From Rosistilla ulvae (lineage in GTDB: Bacteria > Planctomycetota > Planctomycetia > Pirellulales > Pirellulaceae): 64,000 bases of DNA. Of the stretch, positions 7,513 through 19,041 are shown in pieces. Position 1 is the first letter of the stretch. Every line of letters begins with the position of its first letter. Under the pieces are notes generated by a model. That model searched no databases. It was not told where the DNA came from and worked only from the letters and a program-made list of their open reading frames with translations. The translations under genes were made by a program, and so were the position numbers. The stretch is from NCBI RefSeq assembly GCF_007741475.1, contig NZ_CP036261.1, positions 3,969,798 to 4,033,797 on the forward strand, read 5' to 3'.

Positions 7513-7678
7513 ATTGAAGAACAACTTGACGCATAATCTCCAAGCTTGGCAAAAAAAACGTCTGACGGAGTCAGTGTTGATCGAAGTTGGCACAGAGAAC
7601 CGACTGGCCGATCTCGAGCCGCTGAAAACGATGCTGTAGGCGAGCGAACCGACGGAAGATCGTTAAAGCCCGCTCCTG

Positions 7679-8515
7679 TCATTCAGAAACCAGAAGCCCG
7701 ACGGCCTCGCTCACCCAACCGCTGTGCCAGTCGTGCTTCCGCTGCGGACCGTCGCGGTATTCGTGCGGAATCTGCAATTTGTCGAGCTGAGCATGGGCCT
7801 GCTGGTGATGCTCTCGGAAGTTCCCGTACCCAGTGAGAATCAGCCGCTTCTCTCCCCGCAACTTCTCGGCGTTCATCTGGATCAGATGGTCGGGACGGTA
7901 ATTGTCAAAGCACTCCTGGGCACCCAAGATATCGCCGGTGCCGTATTTTCCGATCTGGGTCATCATCAGCGGTGCATCCCATGCAGCGGCCCGGCCAAAG
8001 TGGTCAGGATGCCGAAGCAGCAGAGTAAACGCTCCCCAGCCCGACTTGCTGAAGCCGAGCAACAAGCGATTCCTCGGCTCTTTCGACACCGGATAGGTCT
8101 GCTCGACAATCGGGAGGACGACCTTCAGGAAATGGCTCTCCTGGCGTAGCTCCGACTTCGTGGGGTGGTCGGCGTACCAGGGCAAGTTCGAGAAAGTGGG
8201 GGCAACGAAGAGCACGCCATGCTTGTTGTGAAGATCGTGTTTCTTCACTTCGAGAAGACCGTCGCCAAATCGATTTTCTCGGTCTGGCTCGACCGGCAGA
8301 ACGTAGACGACCGGGTATCGCTTGCCGTATTCGGTTCGATCCGGCAGTAGCACTCTGATCTCGGTGCGTCCCGCTTGATGGGGAGACTCAACAGCGTGAA
8401 CGAGAAAACCCTGCTGGTCACGCTGAACTTTGGAAATTTCGATATCCTCGTCGCCCAGTGCAATGAGCGGCCCAACGAGGATGAGCAGGCTGCAGACAAT
8501 CCCACCAATTTTCAT
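7679..8515 (-). CDS. Secreted esterase, alpha/beta-hydrolase (esterase D-like)
   Basis: 278 residues with a Sec signal peptide ([21 protein letters not shown]). The fold of the putative esterase family (PF00756 type) is supported by the strand YPVVYVLP, the nucleophile elbow [11 protein letters not shown] (Ser in G-x-S-x-S) and a C-terminal HDWHSGW supplying the His. Substrates in this family range from acyl-glycans to carbohydrate esters, and nothing here narrows it. Its ATG overlaps the stop of the upstream phosphoesterase fragment by 4 bases, so the two were once co-translated. Confidence 0.75.
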   Translation of the reverse strand: MKIGGIVCSLLILVGPLIALGDEDIEISKVQRDQQGFLVHAVESPHQAGRTEIRVLLPDRTEYGKRYPVVYVLPVEPDRENRFGDGLLEVKKHDLHNKHGVLFVAPTFSNLPWYADHPTKSELRQESHFLKVVLPIVEQTYPVSKEPRNRLLLGFSKSGWGAFTLLLRHPDHFGRAAAWDAPLMMTQIGKYGTGDILGAQECFDNYRPDHLIQMNAEKLRGEKRLILTGYGNFREHHQQAHAQLDKLQIPHEYRDGPQRKHDWHSGWVSEAVGLLVSE

Positions 8516-9318
8516 CGCTTCTCGAACTCCTTACGATCCAGTACGTCCCCGTCGAGCCCCTTGATTTCGACCGTCATCGTTCCCGCCTCCCGGTCGAAGG
8601 TCAGCAGGACATAGCTGTCTTCGCCCGCCAGAAGCTTCGAGTGCGGGTATGGATACTGATTCCCCGTGCCGCTCAGCGACGTGTTGTAGTAAGGGAAGCC
8701 ATCGACCTTTGCCCGCTCGGCATAATACCCGAAGCCGGTAATGCAAAGCGTTCCCTTGCGAAAAATGTCGTGCCATTTCCCTTTTGCCTGATTCCGGATG
8801 CTGGCGTTCCGCTCGTTGTAAAGCGTCACGACGAAGGGGTTGGGCTTCTCCATCAGTCTCTCGTACCACCGGAATTGCTCCGAGTCCTCGCCGAAGGCCT
8901 GGCAGGTCTGCCAGGTCGTCCCGAAATCTGAAATATGGTTGAAGTCGAGTGCGACGAACCGCACGCCGAACTGCGGCACGTCGAAGTGCCACTTCCATTC
9001 ATTGCCGGGAAGCTCGAAGAAACGACAAAAGGCGGTCGCTTCAACGTCACAGACCGGCTCGGCGGGAGGCTTGCTGCCACGGGTGCGAATCTCCCGGTCG
9101 TGATTGCCCAAGGCAGGCAGGAAAGGAATCGAGCGAAAGAGCTTCGGGTAGGTGTCGATCAAATCGGCATACGGCTTCACGCAGTCCTTCTTCTCTTCAC
9201 CGCACGTCTGCCAAATGCTGCTGATCTGATCGCCCGCCGCCAGCAAAAGGTGGGGATCGTACTTCAGAATCGCAGAGAGATCGGGCTTCCGCTGCCAATC
9301 GGCTGCGACGGCCCCGTT
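8512..9318 (-). pseudogene. Metallophosphoesterase, N-terminally truncated
   Basis: The C-terminal part of a calcineurin-like phosphoesterase: [13 protein letters not shown] (metal-ligand Asp), [10 protein letters not shown] (GNHD box), and a late [19 protein letters not shown] carrying few of the usual His ligands. The reading frame continues upstream of the first ATG (9246) through [20 protein letters not shown] back to a TGA at 9319-9321, without a start and without the first GDxH motif. The 5-prime end has therefore been lost. It overlaps the esterase by ATGA. Confidence 0.7.
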
Positions 9319-9612
9319 TCAAAACATGGGGCTGAACATTCATCTGTTCAGTCGCGTTCAGCGGCCACTGCCCCTCGCTCCCCTCCCTGGCTGTGCTCTC
9401 CTGTACACTTTGTTAGTGTTAAGAGACAAGAAACACGTCGGGTTGGCTTCTGCTGTTAGGTCGCCAGGAAGTATTCTGCAGGCGTGAGAGACTTTATCGT
9501 CGCTAAACAACATCGCAATCGGTCCGTGTGGCGACTGAAGATTGCCTCGCAATTCTCGGACGACTTTTGCATTCATTAATTTCCATCTGATGGGCACCTC
9601 CAGGGCATCCCT

Positions 9613-11718
9613 ATGAGCTTCGAGCAAATCGACTATCGATACTACCTGGAACAGAACAGGCTCAAGGAGAGCGATCGATTCCAGCCAGTTTTTGAAGCCG
9701 TCGAAAACGCCTTCAATGCCATCGAAGAACGCAGGCGGATAGAGACCGGTCCACCGGGCGGCAAGATCCGCATTCTAATTCACCGCGATGATTCACAGCG
9801 AACTATCGAGGCCGGTGATCTGAAAGGACAATCGACGCCACCGGAACTAACTGGGGTGACGATCATCGACAACGGCATTGGATTTCGCGATGAGAACTGG
9901 CAAGCATTTAAGACCGTCTACACCTCACATAAGCGGAGACTTGGCGGCAAAGGTGTTGGGCGTTTGAGCTACCTCCAAGCGTTCGGTGAAGCGACCGTTA
10001 CGAGCACGTTTGCAGAGGCGGGCAAATGGAAGCAGAGGAGGTTCGCGATCACCCGAACGCCCGAGGGCGTCTCCGATGACACAGTCGAATTTTTCGCTGA
10101 TGCAGATTGTGAAACCATCGTTGTCCTGAAACACTTCGAGCAAAAGTATAGAAAAAAGGCACCGAAGCACCTCGATGCAATTACCAGAAGCTTTGTTCAA
10201 CACTTTTTCCAGCGTTTCAGCGTCGATGATGGCATCTCATGTGAAATCACCGACAAATGGGATGATAGGGAAATTGACCTGCATCGTTTTTGCAGCGAGG
10301 AGTTCATGATTCGAAAGCAAGAGCAAACGATACAAATCAACGGCCACGACCTTTCAATCACCCACAGCAAGTGCAAAACGCGAGTAGCTGATAAACATGA
10401 GGTCATGCTTTGTGCCAATGGTCGTGTCGTGACGCAGCACGACGTTCCAAAGGGAATTCTGCCGACCAAGAAAAAGCTCGACAGTGCCCAAGGCGGATAT
10501 TTTTACGTGGCGTTTGTCAATGGCTTTGTGCTCGACAGCAATGCAAACCCCGACAGACTTGGATTTGCACTTGAAGACGTCTCGGAGGATGGCGATCTGT
10601 TTCCGGACGATCTGCCAACGATCCAGATGATTGTCGATGAGGTTAGTAAAGCGGGACGCGAGTTTCTGGCGAGCGACATCGATCCACTCGAGGCGGAACA
10701 TCGGAAGCGAATCATCGAATATTGCAATAAAAAACTGCCCTACATGCCGCTGTTGACCCACCGGATTGAACATCTGATGCAGATTCCGTTCGGCCTGTCT
10801 GAGCGAGAGTTCGATAAAGAGGTGTGGAGTATCTATAGTGACTGGAAGGGGGATATCCGCAAACGTTTTAGACAAATGTCGAAAACCGTTCGCGAAAACA
10901 CGGACCAACTAAGGGAGTTCACCGAGGGGTATCGCGAGATCATCCGCGACATGGGGCAAATGGCAGTTTATGAGTTAGCCGAATACGTAACGGATCGCAG
11001 GGCGGTCATTGACTTTCTTGATGCAAGCATGGCTCAGGACGGTGACGGAAAATTTCGCGATGAAGATGCGATTCATGACATTTTTTTCCCTCGTAAGCAG
11101 ACGAGCAACGATATTGCATGGGACGAATCCAATCTTTGGCTAATTGACGAGCGATTAGCGTTTCAGCAGTTTGCTGCATCCGACATTCCGCTTAGGACCA
11201 TGGGTCTCGACGGATCCGTATCTAAGGACCGACCAGATGTTGCAATCGCCTACGACAAAATGTTCGACGCAACTTTTGCTTTTGGCGACAAGCAACCGCC
11301 TTTCTCATCATTGACTTTGATTGAGTTCAAGAAGCCTGAACGCAAAGACTACAACGAAAAAGAGCACCCGGTTGCTCAAGCTTTGCGATACATCCGCGAA
11401 ATCCGCGAAAGCAAACTCATCATGCATTCTGGCCGCAGGTTTCGGATTGAGGAAAATTCTCCCATCCATATCTACGTGATTTGCCATATTGTTGAAAATC
11501 TAACTAAGTACATGTCTGGATACACGTATTTTGAATCGCCGGACGGCCAGGGATTTACTGTGCATATGCCTCGTGAAAATGCACTCTTGCAGATCATTAC
11601 TTTTGAAAAGCTAATTGCTGATGCAAAGAAGCGAAACGAAGTGTTTTTTCGAAAGCTTGGGATTGATGGCGATATTGAATTGAGGTCTGCCGACGAGTCG
11701 GATGAAGAGGCAGCCTAG
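9613..11718 (+). CDS. GHKL ATPase with PD-(D/E)XK-like C-terminus
   Basis: 701 residues. The N-terminal third is a GHKL/Hsp90-MutL-type ATPase: N-box EAVENAFNAI (about 28-37), VTIIDNGIGF (about 83-92) and the glycine-rich lid GGKGVGRLSYL (about 110-120). The C-terminal region has SLTLIEFKKPERKDY (about residue 568), an E-x-K pair after a hydrophobic strand, followed by AQALRYIREIRE, typical of PD-(D/E)XK nucleases. ATPase-gated nucleases of this plan occur in defence islands, and this gene lies 3 kb from a type I restriction system. Monocistronic. The start is supported by ATGAGC at 9613, though no strong ribosome-binding site is visible. Confidence 0.75.
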   Translation: MSFEQIDYRYYLEQNRLKESDRFQPVFEAVENAFNAIEERRRIETGPPGGKIRILIHRDDSQRTIEAGDLKGQSTPPELTGVTIIDNGIGFRDENWQAFKTVYTSHKRRLGGKGVGRLSYLQAFGEATVTSTFAEAGKWKQRRFAITRTPEGVSDDTVEFFADADCETIVVLKHFEQKYRKKAPKHLDAITRSFVQHFFQRFSVDDGISCEITDKWDDREIDLHRFCSEEFMIRKQEQTIQINGHDLSITHSKCKTRVADKHEVMLCANGRVVTQHDVPKGILPTKKKLDSAQGGYFYVAFVNGFVLDSNANPDRLGFALEDVSEDGDLFPDDLPTIQMIVDEVSKAGREFLASDIDPLEAEHRKRIIEYCNKKLPYMPLLTHRIEHLMQIPFGLSEREFDKEVWSIYSDWKGDIRKRFRQMSKTVRENTDQLREFTEGYREIIRDMGQMAVYELAEYVTDRRAVIDFLDASMAQDGDGKFRDEDAIHDIFFPRKQTSNDIAWDESNLWLIDERLAFQQFAASDIPLRTMGLDGSVSKDRPDVAIAYDKMFDATFAFGDKQPPFSSLTLIEFKKPERKDYNEKEHPVAQALRYIREIRESKLIMHSGRRFRIEENSPIHIYVICHIVENLTKYMSGYTYFESPDGQGFTVHMPRENALLQIITFEKLIADAKKRNEVFFRKLGIDGDIELRSADESDEEAA

Positions 11719-12005
11719 GAACCTGCACAAAGTTTTCTTTGAAGTTGACAATCAGTTCCCCCCCCCTAAACATGCCTCCGGCCTTACTTCGGTTGCTGCG
11801 TTAATATCGATAGCCCGATCGCTGACTTTGATACGTTTGGAAGACGAGAGCCGTCGACCAAGCTTCTCGCGAATCAACCTTTTTGGTTTGCTGTCTTCTT
11901 TCGCTGCAAAGTGCTGTTCCTGCCGAAGCACACCACCGAGCCCGACACGCCGTCGATTACAGCAATTGCTTAAGTCGTTGTCAGTGGGCCTGGCGAGCCC
12001 AAACG

Positions 12006-12046
12006 AAAAAGGCCCGCCAACTACGAACGAACGCAGTTAGCGGGCC
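12006..12046 (-). terminator. Intrinsic terminator of the P-loop protein gene
   Basis: GGCCCGC (12011-12017) pairs with GCGGGCC (12040-12046), with an extended inner stem AACT/AGTT. On the minus strand it is followed by TTTTT. It lies about 55 bases past the stop at 12100. The rest of 11719-12099 shows no gene. Confidence 0.75.
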
Positions 12047-12099
12047 AACAGGCGTGGTCCAAGGTTTGCCTTGACCACATCGGCACCGATGTCACACAC

Positions 12100-13719
12100 T
12101 CAGGCGATCTTCGGATAGTCCGTTCTGCTCACCCACTCGTCTGGACAATCGAGACCGTCGTCATCCGGTGTCGCTTCTTCGACCACGAAGAAGCCGTAAC
12201 GAGACTCAGCTTTTCCGTGCTCAAACCGCCTCCTCACCTTCTCCAGTCGGAAGACAACACGCTCATCCTCCTCATCCTCGGCAGGCACGACAAACTTTTC
12301 GTTCAGATGAGCACTCAGCACTTTGCCGGGTCCACGCTTCTGGGCTTCGAGACCACTGCGTTCGTTCTTTGGAACGAGTGGGTCCATCAGGCCCAGTCGA
12401 ATGACCTCGCCGACGACTTCACCAATAGGCAAGCATTTGTTGAGCAAATGCGAACCCAACACCGCGATTCTGCTGCGAATCGGATCGTCGGCGACGCGAC
12501 GGTCGGCATAGTTGTCGAGAAAACCCTCAACACCGTTGACCATCAGGATGCCACCGATGACATATGCCCACTCCGTGCAGGGGTGATACCTGGAGTCATC
12601 CAGCGGCATACCGACTGCTCGCCAGCGTTCAATCATGCCGTGGACTTCCGCGGCAATCTCTTCACGATAACGAGGCAGGTACTGGTGTCGTGGATTCCCG
12701 ATCGAGTCTTGCCGATCCGTGATGCTGCCGTCGGGCTTGAGGTGAATCGGGAGTCCCCGGTTCAACAAGTCCTCTGACAACGCCCCGAAGTTGGTCGACA
12801 TCGACATCACGATCTCGTTGCGAATTCGACGTGGTTCCGAACCGCACCCCGGAGAGTACAGTGTCGGAGCCGGATCCGTGACGAATCGCTCGACAAACGC
12901 CGACGCGATCTTCGAGCTTCCGTTCACACGGGCATTCTCAAGCCGAATCATTCCCAGTGAAGGATCCGTATTGAGACTGGCGATGATCGCCTTCTGAGTC
13001 GCCCAGTCAGCTGGCTCCCAGCTAACGGACGTCTTGGGCGTCTGTCCTGCGATGAAGTCGAGCACCGTGTCCTTGCCACTGTGGCTTTTGGACGCCGTTG
13101 CCAGAATGATCGGCTTGCCACCAGGCCAATGGTGCCTGAGTGCAACCGTCAACAATCCAGCCACGGCATTCGCCCGGTCGGCCTGCGTGTCGAAGTCCAT
13201 GACATCCAGAAACGTGTTGATTCGTTCCATCGAACCGGATGGTTCAGCTGACTCACCAACAAAGATCACTCGATGCCCGTCGCCGCCGTCGTTGTAGCCG
13301 GGATTCGTCAGTGTGAATCCTGGCAGATACTCGGGCTGCGACGAAATCCGATCCACTGGAGCGAACATGGACAGGAACGCTTCGGTGTGAAGTATCTCAT
13401 CCAGCGTCCCGGCAGAAATCCGGCTGGGCTTTTGCTTTTCGTTGTGGAACCGATGCAAATCAATGCGATCGACAATCGCTGCGGAAAGCTGTTTGCCCTT
13501 CAGGATGCTCCGGGGGCTGCCATCGGGCAGCACCAGAAACAGTCCACCGTCGTGACCAGATCGCCGGAACAAATCACCTGACAGGGCCAAGGCCCTGCCG
13601 AGCACCTCGAAGTTAACCGAGGCGGGCGACTCATCGTGCCAATACACCTGCGGACAGCCATTCAGGCCGCAAAACATTTTCGAGTCATTTGGTGCCTCAT
13701 TCGTTACTTTGGAAATCAT
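12100..13719 (-). CDS. P-loop ATPase, plasmid/phage replication-like
   Basis: 539 residues from ATG 13719, chosen for the AAAAGG site 8-13 bases upstream rather than the longer frame. A nucleotide-binding segment, KPIILATASKSHSGKDTVLD, carries a Walker A-like SKSHSGKDT. Downstream, IRNEIVMSMSTNFGALSEDL and the Arg-containing LLNRGLPIHL resemble the sensor and finger regions of D5/primase-helicase-like ATPases of phages and integrated plasmids. An N-terminal CGLNGC may bind metal. There is no DNA primase motif I can identify. It stands alone, ends at a good terminator, and may belong to an integrated element. Confidence 0.55.
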   Translation of the reverse strand: MISKVTNEAPNDSKMFCGLNGCPQVYWHDESPASVNFEVLGRALALSGDLFRRSGHDGGLFLVLPDGSPRSILKGKQLSAAIVDRIDLHRFHNEKQKPSRISAGTLDEILHTEAFLSMFAPVDRISSQPEYLPGFTLTNPGYNDGGDGHRVIFVGESAEPSGSMERINTFLDVMDFDTQADRANAVAGLLTVALRHHWPGGKPIILATASKSHSGKDTVLDFIAGQTPKTSVSWEPADWATQKAIIASLNTDPSLGMIRLENARVNGSSKIASAFVERFVTDPAPTLYSPGCGSEPRRIRNEIVMSMSTNFGALSEDLLNRGLPIHLKPDGSITDRQDSIGNPRHQYLPRYREEIAAEVHGMIERWRAVGMPLDDSRYHPCTEWAYVIGGILMVNGVEGFLDNYADRRVADDPIRSRIAVLGSHLLNKCLPIGEVVGEVIRLGLMDPLVPKNERSGLEAQKRGPGKVLSAHLNEKFVVPAEDEEDERVVFRLEKVRRRFEHGKAESRYGFFVVEEATPDDDGLDCPDEWVSRTDYPKIA

Positions 13720-14659
13720 TGAAAAACCTTTTCGTGAAGGATCATTTGTCCCCACATACCCATCACACCCTGCACAACAAAGCGACGTTGCGTTCACTGC
13801 AAGAATCATCTGTTGCACCTTGTGATTGGGTCGTGGGATTTCGGTGGCAAGACAACGTGGCCAACACCACACACAAACTGGTCCTTCCCTCCTTGGAACC
13901 CTCGAAAGCTGTTGTCGCCAACGAGGCGACTCGAGGAGCAATCAGGCGTGAGCCTGGATCGCTTTTGGCAGTGGATTCTTCCTAATGATGACTCCAACGT
14001 GCCGCCCATCACGGTTTCATGGCCAGCGGATGCCGTGACAGGTAGTGTGAGCCCTTCTCCGATGTGATCACCAACCACTTGGCCAGTGTTCGCAGTGCGG
14101 GCTCCGTCCGGGCTGCATGGACGGAACCGCTCGAAGTGCCCTTCAGCTCAAAGGGCTCGATGATGTTCAATCCGTCTTGGCCTGAACAACATCTCGGTCA
14201 CCGTCGTTCCTCCTTCTGCTTGGGGTTCTGGGGATTGCCAATCGAGTCCCGCCAAACTGGCGTGTCAGCTGTGCTGGGTGTGTCGGGTTCCTAAGGCAAA
14301 TGAAAACCACGCAGGCTTCGTTTCCCAGGCCCCTTTCGCATCCGCACGGGCGACCGGTAGAAGGCTAAAGCTGTCTTCCCCGGACTCACTGGATGAATAT
14401 CGCGACCCCGTAACACGAACTGGCCTTCACGACCGAATCCTTCGCGTTGATGCCGTCTTTTGCAGGTTTAAAGCAGCTCGCGTGACTGCCGTGTCGGGTG
14501 TGTGGGCCTGTGCTGGGGCCAAAAGCCTGCCGCCTTAAAATCCGGAATTGAAAGCCCACTCCATCCGGCTCTCTCCCTAGATGCATTCGGCTGCAGACTT
14601 TGCTACCCTTTTGGGGGACACAGAACAGGACAGTCTCCCTTTATTCCGAGGGGAACGAG
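13720..14659. other. Intergenic stretch with dispersed repeat, no gene seen
   Basis: No frame looks coding. Recognisable pieces are GTGCTGGGTGTGTCGGG near 14270, a minus-strand copy of the GTGTTACG repeat with CCGGACTCACTGGATGAATA (14380-14416), a second GTGTCGGGTGTG word near 14490, and AAAATCCGGAATTG near 14537. This is the probable promoter region for both flanking genes. Confidence 0.5.
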
Positions 14660-14866
14660 ATGACTGAAAAATTGAATGACTATTTGATGACGGCAGAGGC
14701 GGCAGAATTCTTAGGCGTTTCGCAGAATACGCTGCGAACGTGGGCCAAGCTGGGGAAGGTCCCGGTGCAGGTCAATCCGGCGAATGGATACCGGCTGTTT
14801 CGACGGAAGGACCTGCAGAAGTTCCTCGACTCGGTGGCGAAACCGGTGTCGCGGAAAGCGAATTGA
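14660..14866 (+). CDS. MerR/excisionase-type HTH regulator upstream of RM genes
   Basis: A 68-residue protein, MTEKLNDYLMTAEAAEFLGV, followed by SQNTLRTWAKLGKVPVQVNP and YRLFRRKDLQKFL: a complete HTH_17 winged-helix domain. The ATG at 14660 is chosen for the GAGGGG site 7 bases upstream. It is 43 bases from the methyltransferase gene and co-directional. It probably acts as a controller of the restriction-modification operon, though recognition-factor roles are possible. Confidence 0.75.
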   Translation: MTEKLNDYLMTAEAAEFLGVSQNTLRTWAKLGKVPVQVNPANGYRLFRRKDLQKFLDSVAKPVSRKAN

Positions 14867-14909
14867 CGCGAAGCAATGATCACTATTGGATGCACGAAGC
14901 AACTGACAT

Positions 14910-16753
<1,844 letters not shown>

Positions 16754-16757
<4 letters not shown>

Positions 16758-18118
16758 GTTTTCCGGCTTACGACGAGTACGAAGACAGCGGCGTCGAATG
16801 GCTTGGCGAAGTCCCCGAACACTGGGACATCGACCGATTCAAACGGTCCACTGTAAGTTGCAGGAACGGAATTTGGGGCAGCGAGGCGAAAGGCGACGAG
16901 AACGATATTCCGTGCGTGCGAGTCGCTGACTTTGACCGAGAACAACTTTCGGTCTGCGACGACATCCCGACGGTTCGCAACGTGACGGAGAGTGAACGGA
17001 GCGAGCGAACGTTGTCGAATGGAAATCTGCTCTTGGAAAAGTCAGGCGGTGGTGACTTACAGCCAGTCGGATTCGTCGTGCTCTATAACCACGACGAGCC
17101 AGCCGTTTGCTCCAACTTCGTTGCCAAGATGGAACTCGCGGAGGGTATGGTTCCTTCGTATTGGCGATACTGCCACGCAGCGGCGTACTCAGTACGTCTC
17201 AACTATCGGTCAATCAAACAAACGTCGGGAATTCAGAACCTCGATCAGTCTCAGTATCTCGATGAGCGAGCACCGTTCCCGCCCGAAGACGAGCAAAAGG
17301 CGATCTCGTCGTTCCTCGATGTAGAAACGTCGAAGATCGACGGTTTGGTGTCGGAGCAGCGTCGTTTGACCCAGTTGCTTGCGGAAAAGCGTCAGGCGGT
17401 CATCAGTCACGCGGTCACCAAAGGCCTGAACCCCAACGCCCCCCTGAAACCCTCCGGCATCCAATGGCTCGGCGATGTCCCGCAACATTGGGAGGTGTCT
17501 CGACTGAAGCACGCGACATCCAGAATCGTGGATTGTCCGCACGACACGCCAACGTACAACGATGACGGTGATTTTCTGGCGATCCGTACTTCTGATCTCG
17601 ACGATGGCAAATTGTTTCCCGAAATAATGAAGCGAGTCGATGAGTACGAGTACCACCACAGGATTCGTCGAGAGCCAGTTTTGCAAAACGACATTGTCTA
17701 CAGTCGAGAAGGTGGTCGATGGGGACACGCTGCTCTGGTGACGGCAAATGACAGGTTTTGCCTCGGCCAACGCATGATGCAGTTTCGAGCAAACGCCAAG
17801 TTCGACGCTCGCTTTCTAATGTGGCACTTGAATTCCAAGAATGTCTACCGACAGGGTGACGTTGATACCGTTGGTGCGGCATCCCCCCATGTGAATGTCG
17901 GGACAATTTGCAACTACCGCATCACCAAGCCGCCAACATCGGAGCAACAAGAGATATCCGACTATCTTGGAGAACGACTTGGTGAGTTTGACTCACTCGA
18001 AGCGGAAGCCGAACGAGCCATCGAACTTCTCCAAGAACGCCGCACCGCCCTCATCTCCGCTGCCGTCACCGGCAAGATCGACGTTCGAGGATTTGCATCC
18101 GAGGAGGCGATGGCGTGA
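16754..18118 (+). CDS. hsdS: Type I restriction-modification specificity subunit
   Basis: 454 residues with two target-recognition halves, each opening with the same spacer motif: SGVEWLGEVPEHWDIDRFK (about residue 13) and SGIQWLGDVPQHWEVSRLK (about residue 234). Each half ends in a coiled conserved region, LDVETSKIDGLVSEQRRLTQ and ISDYLGERLGEFDSLEAEAE. The two recognition domains are unrelated in sequence, so the target is an asymmetric bipartite site. Its stop overlaps the next start by 4 bases. Confidence 0.93.
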
Positions 18119-19038
18119 GCGACATCAAACTGTTTCGCACCAATGGCAGCGGTGTCACCTTGCTTGAGGGGCAATCTGTTGCACTGGAAAAGTCCCTGCA
18201 AACGCTGATCGAGAAGCACCTCGATGTATTCCTTGGCATTCGGTTTCTCGCCAGCGAGCACTCCACCGGTAAGACGCACGGTGGCAGGATCGACACACTG
18301 GGAATTGATGAAAACGGCTGCCCATGCATCATCGAATACAAACGAGCTAGCAATGAAAACGTGATCAATCAGGGGCTGTTCTACCTCGATTGGTTGCTTG
18401 ATCACAAAGGCGAGTTTGAGTTGCTCGTTCTTAAAACCCTGGGCCAGGAAGCAGCAAGCACAATCGAATGGTCCAGCCCTCGGCTCTTGTGCATTGCAGG
18501 TGACTTCACAAAGTACGATGGTCACGCCGTTAAGCAAATGAATCGAAACATCGAGCTGCTTCGATACCTGCGATTCGGTGAAGAGTTTTTGCTGCTAGAG
18601 CTGGTAAACGCGGTTCAGGCGACTTCCCCTGTCGATGTCGATCCAATTGTTGTCGTTGGAAAGACGAAAACAAAACAGAAGGACAAAACTGTCACGGAAC
18701 AGCTGGGTGATGCTTCGCCTGATTTGATCGATCTTTACGAAGCATTGAAAGCAACCTGTCTTGGTTTTGGCGACGATGTTCAGGTCAAAACCCTCAAGCT
18801 CTACGTGGCATTCAAGAGGCTGAAAAATTTTGTCAGCGTCGAAGTTCGGGCCGGAGCTGGCAGTCTCATCTGCTACATCAAAGTCAATCCTGATTCGATC
18901 GATCTGCAAGAAGGCTTTACACGTGATGTTCGAAATATCGGACATTGGGGAACTGGTGATCTGGAAGTCACTATTCGAAGCCACGCGGACCTGGAGAAGG
19001 CCCTGCCTTTGATGCAAGCCAGTTATGAGGGGTCGTGA
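18115..19038 (+). CDS. PD-(D/E)XK nuclease, DUF5655-type, inside RM operon
   Basis: 307 residues. The nuclease core is GRIDTLGIDENGCPCIIEYK (about residues 57-76): an Asp, then E-x-K on the next strand, preceded by FLASEHSTGKTHGG and followed by VINQGLFYLDWLL. This layout resembles NucS/DUF91-like nucleases. The C-terminal 110 residues (LYEALKATCLGFGDDV, KLYVAFKRLKNFVSVEVRA) match the DUF5655 domain as I remember it. It overlaps hsdS by ATGA and is 3 bases from hsdR, so it is an integral operon member. An auxiliary nuclease or specificity modulator is inferred. Confidence 0.8.
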   Translation: MSDIKLFRTNGSGVTLLEGQSVALEKSLQTLIEKHLDVFLGIRFLASEHSTGKTHGGRIDTLGIDENGCPCIIEYKRASNENVINQGLFYLDWLLDHKGEFELLVLKTLGQEAASTIEWSSPRLLCIAGDFTKYDGHAVKQMNRNIELLRYLRFGEEFLLLELVNAVQATSPVDVDPIVVVGKTKTKQKDKTVTEQLGDASPDLIDLYEALKATCLGFGDDVQVKTLKLYVAFKRLKNFVSVEVRAGAGSLICYIKVNPDSIDLQEGFTRDVRNIGHWGTGDLEVTIRSHADLEKALPLMQASYEGS

Positions 19039-19041
19039 TCG

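Noticed and set aside
7724-8149. Plus-strand ORF of 141 codons
   Set aside because: Antisense to the signal-peptide-bearing esterase; no family features.
12217-12777. Plus-strand ORF of 186 codons
   Set aside because: It is antisense to the P-loop ATPase gene, which has motifs, a ribosome-binding site and a terminator.
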